From the NCBI GenBank assembly GCA_002495845.1, contig DAHF01000036.1, positions 1 to 6,057 on the forward strand: a stretch of 6,057 bases of DNA, given 5' to 3'. The position numbers were made by a program, and so were the translations under genes. Below are positions 1 to 4,657 of this stretch, one piece after another; positions within the stretch are counted from its first letter, which is position 1; each line of letters starts with the position of its first letter. Below the pieces are notes generated by a model. The model was not told the DNA's origin. It made no database searches and saw only the letters and a list, made by a program, of their open reading frames with translations. This DNA comes from Sulfolobus sp. UBA167 (GTDB taxonomy: Archaea > Thermoproteota > Thermoprotei_A > Sulfolobales > Sulfolobaceae).

Positions 1-242
1 TTGAATTTATACTTACAAAATGATTTTGGATCTACCGTTTAGGAGGGGGTAGCTCACGTTCACCACAATATCACACGTTTCCTAAAGTATTAACATCAGA
101 GGATAGACAAAATATTCTGTTTCAGTGTATCACCTTTATGACAGCCCTTATACAAGTACAATTTTTCCCTATTGGTAAAACTTCTTTTATGTTCTAGTTA
201 TTCAAAAAAAGATTTTTAAGCGAAAAAACGCTATATCAAGAT
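1..242. other. AT-rich spacer upstream of the first gene
   Basis: No gene is supported here. One frame is open from the window edge to a TAG at 40-42 and could be the last 13 codons of an upstream gene, but that is too short to judge. A purine-rich patch lies at 41-49. T-runs near 163-168 and 184-189 could end an upstream + strand transcript. The last 30 bases hold the promoter of the next gene. Confidence 0.5.
211..220 (+). promoter_or_regulatory. TATA box for the 243-2046 unit
   Basis: An A-run followed by TTTTTAAG (213-220) is centred about 26 bases upstream of the ATG at 243. This is the archaeal TATA-to-start distance and predicts a leaderless mRNA beginning at or next to the start codon. 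Two small inverted repeats sit between the box and the start: AGCG/CGCT around six A (219-232), and ATATC-AA-GATAT (233-244), which overlaps the predicted start site and could be an operator. Confidence 0.6.
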
Positions 243-497
243 ATGGATAAGTCAAATCTAGAGCTATTGCCGGACGATGTCATTGTATACTTTTGTATAT
301 CCACCAAAGAGAACTTCGTAGAAGGCGAAACAGAGCCCATAACAATAGGGAATTACCTTTTCTTCATAGAGCTCTTTCCATTCGCAATAAAGTCAAAAAA
401 AGGAGTCGTGGAGTCCATGACCTTGAAGTGGGGAGAACTGAGAAGAGTAATATCCGCTATCCTATCATCTCTCCCAACAAAGTTTAATGCTTCTTGA
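243..497 (+). CDS. Small hypothetical protein, 84 aa
   Basis: I do not recognise this protein. It has 84 residues and no clear membrane segment. An acidic N-terminal part contains a hydrophobic stretch (VIVYFCIS, 13-20). A mixed hydrophobic strand-like middle follows (GNYLFFIELFPFAIK, 36-50). The C-terminal part looks helical and basic (LKWGELRRVISAIL, 61-74). The ATG is supported by a TATA box about 26 bases upstream, which implies a leaderless transcript. The stop lies only 13 bases before the GTG of the TPP enzyme, so the two genes are very likely cotranscribed. A partner or regulator of that enzyme is possible, but nothing in the sequence shows it. It does not look like the ACT-domain small subunit of acetolactate synthase. 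The gene is supported mainly by its promoter and spacing; its function is unknown. Confidence 0.62.
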   Translation: MDKSNLELLPDDVIVYFCISTKENFVEGETEPITIGNYLFFIELFPFAIKSKKGVVESMTLKWGELRRVISAILSSLPTKFNAS

Positions 498-502
498 ACA
501 GT

Positions 503-510
503 AGGGGAGT
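503..510 (+). promoter_or_regulatory. Purine-rich weak ribosome binding site before the GTG start
   Basis: The sequence AGGGGAG ends one or two bases before the GTG at 511. It is a partial, closely spaced match to the Sulfolobales Shine-Dalgarno GAGGTGA. As the second gene of a unit, the TPP enzyme would need such a site, and this one supports GTG 511 over the in-frame GTG at 526, which has no purine-rich stretch before it. Confidence 0.4.
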
Positions 511-2046
511 GTGAACTCAGCTCAAGTGTTAATAAGAACCCTCAGAGGACTGGGAATAGACTGGGTCTTCTCTACGACGGGGACAGACCACGTAACCCTC
601 CTCGCGGAGGAGTTCCCTGAACTGGTACTCACTAGACACGAGTTGGAAGCAGTTTCCTCAGCAATAGGGGTTTCCCTGAAGGGGGGAATGGGTTGTGCGT
701 TGCTACACACTGTCCCGGGCACGGGAAACGCGCTAGGAGCTATCATGAACGCGTACACGTCAAGAATACCCTTGTTGATACTTTCAGGTCTTCCGCCAAT
801 CACTGAAGGAGGAACTGGGAAAAGCCTCAGGACTCACTGGACCCAAGAGGTGAGGGACCAACGTGAGATAGTGAGGCAGATCGTGAAGCTTGACGTGGAA
901 ATAAAGGACCCGTCAATGATAGAGCAGACATTAGTGAGATCTTATTCTGTTGCTATGAGCGAACCCAGAGGTCCAGTTTACGTGACGTTCTCCAGGGAAG
1001 TCACCATGAAGGAAGGTAACTTCAGAGGGATAAAGCCTTCCTTCTATGAGCCAGGAGTGAGGAGAAAAGACTTGGAGCTCGCTAAGGGAATGATAGAGGA
1101 AAGTGAGAACCCCGTGATAGTAACATGGAGGGCGGGAAGGAAGGAAAGGTGGTTCAACTCGCTGAAGGACTTCGCGGAGAGGACTGGCATACCAGTACTT
1201 AACTTTGCCGGTGAAGTGTTGAATTACCCGTCTTCAGGTTCCATGGCAATTCGAACTACAGACATTGAGAAGCACGACCTAGTAATAGTCTTGGAGAGCG
1301 AGGTTCCTTGGTCGCCTCCAGATAAGGTAAGAGGGAGGGTGATAAAGGTTGACGTAGATCCTCTCTACTCATACCTCCCTACTTACGGGTTCCAGTGCGA
1401 TTTATGCGTACAGAGCAACGTCTCAGATTTCCTGGACAACCTCAAGGTAAGGAGAAAAGAGATCGAACTGAAGGACTGGAGGAGTGAAGTGAGAGGTGAG
1501 GCTGAGAAGCTCTCCACGAAGACGCCAATAAGCCCTAAGTACTTGTCCTGGGAGATAGGCAAGCTTAAACCAGACACTATATATAACGAATACGTCCTCG
1601 ACCCAAGCTTCGCCATGCCAGAGAAATTCTCGTCTTACTTCTCCGACTTGTCCTCAAACCACTTGGGCTGGACTCTAGGTGCTTCAGTAGGAGGTACAAT
1701 GAAGTCGGGAGGGTTCTCAGTGGTAGCGATAGGAGATGGAGCATTCGTGTTGGGAGTTCCTGAGGCATTCTATGCCCTCTCCTCGAGAAGCCCAGTCATG
1801 GTGGTAATATACGACAATGGGGGATATCTCGCTGTGGAAGAAAACGTGGACGCAGTGATGGACAGACCCCCAGTTCAAGGGACTAGATACAGACGCTACA
1901 GAATAGGGGAGACCGTGAGGTCATTTAACGGGTTCTTCAGGCTAGTTGAGGACCCTTGTGAGGTCGGAGACGCCCTGAGGGAAGCGAAGAGGGAAACCCT
2001 GATGGGGAGGACCTCGGTCGTACAAGTAGTCACCGAGGGAAGGTAA
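511..2046 (+). CDS. Thiamine-diphosphate-dependent enzyme (acetolactate synthase / benzoylformate decarboxylase family)
   Basis: A 511-residue cytoplasmic enzyme with the three-domain plan of the pyruvate oxidase/acetolactate synthase superfamily. The pyrimidine domain spans about 1-165. It contains T25 in the G-S/T position after the first strand, catalytic Glu E44 in TRHELEA, and HTVPGTGNALGA (66-77). That last motif matches benzoylformate decarboxylase, so H66 aligns by eye with its catalytic His70; the second catalytic His (His281 there) has no counterpart in VPWSPPDKV (265-273). The middle Rossmann-like domain is about 185-315. The diphosphate domain is about 340-505, with GDG at 408-410 and DNGGY at 435-439 forming the Mg/ThDP motif. 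Family members decarboxylate, or make and break C-C bonds next to, 2-oxo acids; the substrate here cannot be read. No regulatory small-subunit gene is recognised nearby, which argues against a classical branched-chain acetolactate synthase. It sits 13 bases after the 84-residue gene. Confidence 0.9.
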   Translation: MNSAQVLIRTLRGLGIDWVFSTTGTDHVTLLAEEFPELVLTRHELEAVSSAIGVSLKGGMGCALLHTVPGTGNALGAIMNAYTSRIPLLILSGLPPITEGGTGKSLRTHWTQEVRDQREIVRQIVKLDVEIKDPSMIEQTLVRSYSVAMSEPRGPVYVTFSREVTMKEGNFRGIKPSFYEPGVRRKDLELAKGMIEESENPVIVTWRAGRKERWFNSLKDFAERTGIPVLNFAGEVLNYPSSGSMAIRTTDIEKHDLVIVLESEVPWSPPDKVRGRVIKVDVDPLYSYLPTYGFQCDLCVQSNVSDFLDNLKVRRKEIELKDWRSEVRGEAEKLSTKTPISPKYLSWEIGKLKPDTIYNEYVLDPSFAMPEKFSSYFSDLSSNHLGWTLGASVGGTMKSGGFSVVAIGDGAFVLGVPEAFYALSSRSPVMVVIYDNGGYLAVEENVDAVMDRPPVQGTRYRRYRIGETVRSFNGFFRLVEDPCEVGDALREAKRETLMGRTSVVQVVTEGR

Positions 2047-2048
2047 AT

Positions 2049-2062
2049 GCGTCTCAGGACGC
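2049..2062 (+). terminator. Short hairpin just after the TPP enzyme stop
   Basis: A perfect 5-bp stem (GCGTC/GACGC) with a TCAG loop begins two bases after the stop at 2044-2046. It may protect or define the 3' end of the mRNA. There is no following T-run, and archaeal termination depends mainly on T-runs, so calling it a terminator is weak. Confidence 0.25.
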
Positions 2063-2171
2063 GAGGCTGAGCTAGATGGATATGTACCCACGTCAGCCAA
2101 TTACTCTTAGCTCTCACTCATATTAACTTTAAAAGTGATTAGAACAAAATACAAGGGGAGAAACCCCCAAC

Positions 2172-2177
2172 AAAAAA
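2172..2177 (-). terminator. T6 run downstream of the small minus-strand ORF
   Basis: Six consecutive T on the minus strand lie about 40 bases after the TAA of the small K/Q-rich ORF. They follow the hairpin at 2200-2220 and precede a second small hairpin at 2156-2168. A T-run of this kind is the usual archaeal termination signal. Confidence 0.4.
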
Positions 2178-2199
2178 CAGCCTTAACTTTCAAACCCTT

Positions 2200-2220
2200 A
2201 GTAAGACTTCGCGTCTTACT
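2200..2220. repeat. Perfect 8-bp inverted repeat overlapping the stop of the small ORF
   Basis: AGTAAGAC (2200-2207) and GTCTTACT (2213-2220) are exact reverse complements around a 5-base loop (TTCGC). Read on the minus strand, the stem contains the TAA stop of the small ORF (2216-2218), so the mRNA would end in a stable hairpin about 20 bases before the T6 run. It may act as a 3' stabiliser or as part of a terminator. Confidence 0.6.
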
Positions 2221-2281
2221 GTTTCTTCTGGCCCTGAGCTGCTTGGTCTTTCTTCTGAGCCTTGTCTTTCTTGCCTGCCAT
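2216..2281 (-). CDS. Tiny lysine/glutamine-rich protein, 21 aa
   Basis: An ATG-to-TAA frame on the minus strand encodes 21 residues starting MAGKKDKAQKK. It holds seven Lys and five Gln, only two acidic residues and no hydrophobic core, so it would be a disordered, strongly basic peptide. Support for a real gene comes from its surroundings. A TATA-like TTTTAA (minus strand, 2315-2320) lies at the right distance for a start about 10 bases before the ATG. A perfect hairpin overlaps the stop, and a T6 run follows. The AAG/AAA and CAG codon pattern also looks selected. In-frame extension upstream meets TAA without another start codon. I do not recognise a family; the composition resembles nucleic-acid-binding tails of archaeal ribosomal or chromatin proteins. 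It could instead mark a small RNA that merely contains this frame. Confidence 0.55.
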   Translation of the reverse strand: MAGKKDKAQKKDQAAQGQKKQ

Positions 2282-2313
2282 TTTGGCTCTAATTACATGG
2301 TACTCTTATGATA

Positions 2314-2322
2314 GTTAAAAGA
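2314..2322 (-). promoter_or_regulatory. TATA box for the small minus-strand ORF
   Basis: Read on the minus strand, an A-rich stretch is followed by CTTTTAAC. Its centre is about 26 bases before a start near 2292, giving a leader of about 10 bases before the ATG at 2281. No Shine-Dalgarno sequence is seen in that leader. Confidence 0.45.
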
Positions 2323-2436
2323 CTTTTCAGGACAGATGAGTTATATCTCTGACATAAAATAAGGAGAGGTATTACGTAAAATATCTATTTTGTATACAAT
2401 GAAAGTTTTTCTTTTTACATTGAACCGACCTTATTC

Positions 2437-2445
2437 TTATAAATA
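2437..2445 (+). promoter_or_regulatory. Strong TATA box with no assigned gene
   Basis: TTATAAATA is close to the ideal archaeal TATA box. Transcription should begin about 26 bases downstream, at 2466-2469, where an ATG occurs (2469-2471). That ATG opens a frame of only 12 codons (MIENKDSSTSNP). The promoter could make a small RNA, a micro-peptide, or a long structured leader for the membrane protein gene starting at 2621. Confidence 0.45.
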
Positions 2446-2509
2446 TTTTAATATTTCCTAGATATAGAATGATTGAAAACAAGGATAGCTCAACGTCAAA
2501 TCCTTGATA

Positions 2510-2521
2510 CTCTACGTAGAG
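2510..2521. repeat. Perfect 12-bp palindrome
   Basis: CTCTACGTAGAG is its own reverse complement with no spacer and is followed by a run of seven A. It lies 70 bases upstream of the membrane protein's TATA box and about 45 bases downstream of the start site predicted from the 2437 box. It suits a dimeric regulator's operator better than an RNA hairpin, because there is no loop. Confidence 0.5.
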
Positions 2522-2589
2522 AAAAAAAGTTAAGTTCACGAATCATACCAGACCCCTATCCTCGAGAAACCAAGGATATGACGAACACC

Positions 2590-2597
2590 TATTTAAT
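2590..2597 (+). promoter_or_regulatory. TATA box for the membrane protein gene
   Basis: TATTTAAT is centred about 27 bases upstream of the ATG at 2621. It predicts a leaderless mRNA from that ATG and argues against the upstream in-frame GTG at 2603, which would lie before the transcription start. Confidence 0.55.
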
Positions 2598-2620
2598 TAG
2601 GCGTGCCTTTACTTTTTCCG

Positions 2621-3613
2621 ATGAAAAGCGAGACAGAGAGGGCTATCATTGTTGCACTTATTTCTAGCCTCTTGGTTTCATCCTCTACTCTGGCATATCT
2701 TTACAGCCCTCCTAGCGTTGACGGGGTAGGCATTGTAGATGAGGGGGCGTTCTCAGCGAAGATATCTATGTTCCTGGTAAACTACGAGGGCGAGCCGTTT
2801 GAGGGGAGTGTGAAGTTCTCATCCCCACGTTTTAACGAGACCGTCAACACGGACAACGGTAGTGTGACGTTTATTAGTAATTCAACGTCCTTACCTACGA
2901 AAATCAGCGTCATTGTGTTAGCTCAAGGAATGGAGGAAAGAGTCAACCTCAGTTCTTTCGGTACATGCACTTTCGTTATATCCTCAATTTCAGAAGGGCA
3001 TTATCAATCAAGGAACTTGTCGTATGTGTTAATAAAGGGGGAAAACGTCTCTGCATCCATTTTGACTTCCCACGGAAAGGAAGAAGGGATCTTTACCGTG
3101 AAAAAGAGCTATACATACAACACTAACTTCACTTACTTTGCTTTGCCATTCTACTCCATCCTAGCGGAAACCCTGATAACGGGGGGAATTGTGTCATTCT
3201 TTCAGTTCGTTCCTTTTCCGAGAGGGCAGATGAACCTCCTGCTAAGGGTAGGGAAAGGTAAGAAGATCCTAGCTGAGAGAGTAACTTACACTGCTTCGCT
3301 CATGATATTTTCCTCAGCTACGTCGTTCCTGATATTAAGCGACTTGTTGGGGTTCGATCCGTGGGAGATAACGTCTTTCATCGTAGTTTCCTCTTCATTC
3401 TTCCTCGCAATGACAGGGCTCATCCTTCTGCTCGGAAGGGGTGGAATAAAGTACTCTCCCATAGTAGTCAGCTACATGATAGCAGAGATAATTTACAACC
3501 ACGGAGTGGAAATTGAGCTTTTGACCGTCCTAGTTTCAGCCCTAGTGCTCGCTTTAGGCTTATGGAAGACGATGGAGGCCAGGTCTTCGCAGAGGTTCTC
3601 CTTCCGCATCTGA
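2621..3613 (+). CDS. Membrane protein with ABC-2-type permease topology
   Basis: A 330-residue integral membrane protein. Residues 8-28 form a first membrane helix or uncleaved signal anchor. Residues 30-170 form a large, beta-rich domain expected outside the cell. It carries seven N-X-S/T sequons (N72, N79, N87, N109, N132, N142, N169), as is usual for glycosylated Sulfolobales surface proteins. Five more hydrophobic segments follow at about 173-199, 221-244, 249-272, 277-293 and 298-316, with a basic cytoplasmic loop at about 200-220. One helix, a large outer domain, then five helices is the layout of ABC-2 exporter permeases. The convergent, overlapping ABC ATPase is the natural partner. 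The ATG at 2621 is preferred to GTG 2603 because of the TATA box spacing. No permease family motif is recognised, so the role rests on topology and context. The substrate is unknown. Confidence 0.8.
   Translation: MKSETERAIIVALISSLLVSSSTLAYLYSPPSVDGVGIVDEGAFSAKISMFLVNYEGEPFEGSVKFSSPRFNETVNTDNGSVTFISNSTSLPTKISVIVLAQGMEERVNLSSFGTCTFVISSISEGHYQSRNLSYVLIKGENVSASILTSHGKEEGIFTVKKSYTYNTNFTYFALPFYSILAETLITGGIVSFFQFVPFPRGQMNLLLRVGKGKKILAERVTYTASLMIFSSATSFLILSDLLGFDPWEITSFIVVSSSFFLAMTGLILLLGRGGIKYSPIVVSYMIAEIIYNHGVEIELLTVLVSALVLALGLWKTMEARSSQRFSFRI
3560..3613. other. 54-bp convergent overlap of two coding regions
   Basis: The last 17 codons plus stop of the membrane protein and of the ABC ATPase use the same bases on opposite strands. 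The shared codons encode WKTMEARSSQRFSFRI-like and GEPLRRPGLHRLP-like tails, both basic and probably dispensable. Each transcript must extend into the other gene, so antisense RNA is expected here. Confidence 0.75.
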
Positions 3614-4294
3614 GAGGATCCTCCAGAAGGCCTCATCGGGGCTTGCATTAACGACGCTATAGTCAATTCTCCTAGACATCAAACTTCTCTCGACTTCGTT
3701 AGAGTCTAGTCTCTCCCATACTTCAGTCTGTCTCTTCCCGTCATGAAACCGTATTACCTTGAAGTTGAGCTTCTCCTTGTCTCCAGAGAAGACCACTCTT
3801 CCTTTATAGAGAATTACCACTTTATTGACCACGTTCCACACCTTAGATGGGCTTACGCTTGACACCACTACACCTCCCCTGAAGTTCTTCACTAGATCAG
3901 ATAGTGGTTCATCGAAATCGTCATAGATCAGGTACTCCGCGTCATGCGTCATGCAGAACGCCAACCTTTTCTTCTCCAGTATGGATAAAGAACCGAGCCT
4001 TCTCTCTCCTTCAATGTCGGATCTCTCACATACCTCTTTGACTTTCATCAAAGGATCGAAAAGAGGAGTCTGGGGTATGTAGGCTACTTGAGACGGATTC
4101 AACGGCTTCCCGTCGACGAGAACTTGGCCCGACGTCGGCTTCTCCATCCCTGAAAGGATAGATAACAAGACGCTCTTACCTGACGAATGGAGACCTATGA
4201 CGCCCACCTTGTCGTTGACCTTAAGTGTAACGTCATGCAATACCTCGGAAAAATATTTCTTTGAGACGTGGGAAGCTAACAGCAAGTGGATCAA
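3560..4294 (-). CDS. Degenerate ABC transporter ATP-binding protein
   Basis: A 244-residue cytoplasmic ATPase subunit with the order of a single ABC domain. Walker A is GLHSSGKS (34-41) and the Q-loop glutamine is Q75 (YIPQ). LSILEKKRLAF (103-113) stands where LSGGQ is expected. Walker B is YLIYDD (121-126), with Asp where the catalytic Glu normally sits. SSV (145-147) stands where the H-loop His should be. Only 28 residues separate Q75 from the signature, so the helical subdomain is short. The tail (NASPDEAFWRI, 216-226) resembles the C-terminus of ABC-2 exporter ATPases. The start is TTG 4294, or TTG 4285, which would give a more usual N-terminus (LLASHVSKKYF). Its 3' end overlaps the membrane protein gene by 54 bp, tail to tail. 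It may hydrolyse ATP poorly, work in a heterodimer with an intact ATPase, or be regulatory. Confidence 0.88.
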   Translation of the reverse strand: MIHLLLASHVSKKYFSEVLHDVTLKVNDKVGVIGLHSSGKSVLLSILSGMEKPTSGQVLVDGKPLNPSQVAYIPQTPLFDPLMKVKEVCERSDIEGERRLGSLSILEKKRLAFCMTHDAEYLIYDDFDEPLSDLVKNFRGGVVVSSVSPSKVWNVVNKVVILYKGRVVFSGDKEKLNFKVIRFHDGKRQTEVWERLDSNEVERSLMSRRIDYSVVNASPDEAFWRILSDAEGEPLRRPGLHRLP

Positions 4295-4315
4295 AGTATT
4301 TAATTTGCTAAAAAG

Positions 4316-4326
4316 TTAATAAAAAT
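4316..4326 (-). promoter_or_regulatory. TATA box for the ABC ATPase gene
   Basis: Read on the minus strand, TTTTTATTAAC lies about 26 bases before the TTG at 4294, giving a leaderless transcript from that codon. A second AT-rich element (minus strand AAATTAAATAC, 4296-4306) would instead place the start inside the gene near 4276. The first element fits better. Confidence 0.35.
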
Positions 4327-4489
4327 TCCTCATTGAGGCATTTACGAGCACACCTAGACGAGAAGCTGGGTTCAGCGTTTATGATAAGGCATCACGTGTA
4401 GAAAGTGACCCTCAGGGAAAGGGTGTTGTTGATGCGCTCGTTGTGTTCCCATGAAAAAAGGTCTAGAGTTAGATTAGGTCTACAGAAAT

Positions 4490-4570
4490 GGTGAAAAAGA
4501 TATGACACTAAGAAAACTCCTTCACTTGACACTAGGAAGTTATGCAAGAGAAATACTTAAGCCCATATAA
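4490..4570 (+). CDS. Candidate 22-aa micro-ORF with a Shine-Dalgarno site
   Basis: ATG 4502 to TAA 4570 encodes 22 residues, MTLRKLLHLTLG followed by SYAREILKPI, a basic and amphipathic sequence. GGTGA (4490-4494), part of the Sulfolobales Shine-Dalgarno sequence, lies seven bases before the ATG. No clear TATA box is seen at the right distance. The ORF spans both copies of the TGACACTA repeat, so the sequence may instead be regulatory DNA. It could also be the tail of a decayed gene. The feature includes the binding site; the coding part is 4502-4570. Confidence 0.22.
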   Translation, partial: GEKDMTLRKLLHLTLGSYAREILKPI

Positions 4571-4619
4571 GACCGCAAGGACATACATAAAGATAGACAA
4601 ATGGAGTTGAGATTTTCGC

Positions 4620-4637
4620 ACGTGCACGTTTTTTAAG
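4620..4637 (+). promoter_or_regulatory. Palindrome abutting the TATA box of the radical-SAM-like gene
   Basis: TTTTTTAAG (4629-4637) is centred about 25 bases upstream of 4656-4658, predicting a leaderless transcript. The exact 10-bp palindrome ACGTGCACGT (4620-4629) overlaps its upstream edge, where the TFB recognition element would be. A protein bound there would directly affect TFB/TBP access, so this is a plausible operator. Confidence 0.5.
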
Positions 4638-4657
4638 GCGAAATTACATTAAAAAAT

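Larger units (their letters stand above)
2047..2215. other. Spacer between convergent genes
   Basis: No gene is supported. Two small inverted repeats are present. GCGTC-TCAG-GACGC (2049-2062) starts two bases after the TPP enzyme stop. GGGG-AGAAA-CCCC (2156-2168) has a short loop. Either could mark the 3' end of the TPP enzyme transcript, but neither is directly followed by a good T-run on the + strand. Confidence 0.45.
2282..2620. other. Divergent regulatory spacer with several promoters and inverted repeats
   Basis: This spacer separates the minus-strand small ORF from the membrane protein gene. It holds a minus-strand TATA box (2314-2322), a strong + strand TATA box (2437-2445) and a second one (2590-2597) just before the membrane protein. 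Between the two + boxes lie an exact 12-bp palindrome and two stem-loops. No ordinary gene is convincing: a TTG-initiated frame at 2473-2667 uses CGT/CGA arginine codons unlike its neighbours. Confidence 0.5.
4295..4657. other. Divergent spacer with short repeats
   Basis: This spacer lies between the ABC ATPase (minus) and the radical-SAM-like gene (plus) and carries a promoter at each end. Inside are CCTCA-T-TGAGG (4328-4338), a 5-bp inverted repeat that could be an operator for the ATPase promoter; the 7-base direct repeat AGGTCTA near 4459 and 4475; and TGACACTA at 4503-4510 and 4527-4534. No tRNA, C/D-box RNA or long frame was found. One 22-codon frame at 4502-4570 is listed separately. 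Confidence 0.5.

Noticed and set aside
293..487. 64-codon + strand frame inside the first gene
   Set aside because: It overlaps the 84-residue gene in another frame, is rich in Arg from shifted codons and has no promoter of its own.
522..803. Minus-strand frame of 93 codons
   Set aside because: It lies antisense to the conserved pyrimidine domain of the TPP enzyme, with no promoter or motif.
1383..2117. Three minus-strand frames (1383-1616, 1577-1768, 1896-2117)
   Set aside because: All are antisense shadows of the TPP enzyme, Ser/Leu-rich and without recognisable domains.
2399..2461. 20-codon + strand ORF starting MKVFLFTLN
   Set aside because: It lies in an AT-rich promoter region; the nearest TATA-like element would start transcription after the ATG, and the frame runs through the strong TATA box at 2437.
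2603..2620. GTG at 2603 as start of the membrane protein
   Set aside because: The TATA box at 2590-2597 predicts transcription starting near 2621, which would exclude this codon from the mRNA.
2473..2667. 64-codon TTG-initiated + strand frame
   Set aside because: It uses CGT/CGA arginine codons unlike its neighbours, has no Shine-Dalgarno sequence and runs into the well-supported membrane protein gene.
4366..4380. tRNA T-arm-like GGTTCAGCG
   Set aside because: No paired T-stem, acceptor stem or anticodon arm surrounds it.
4365..4425. C/D-box guide RNA on the minus strand
   Set aside because: One C'-like GTGATGC and two CTGA boxes occur, but no upstream C box is found, so the RNA is incomplete.
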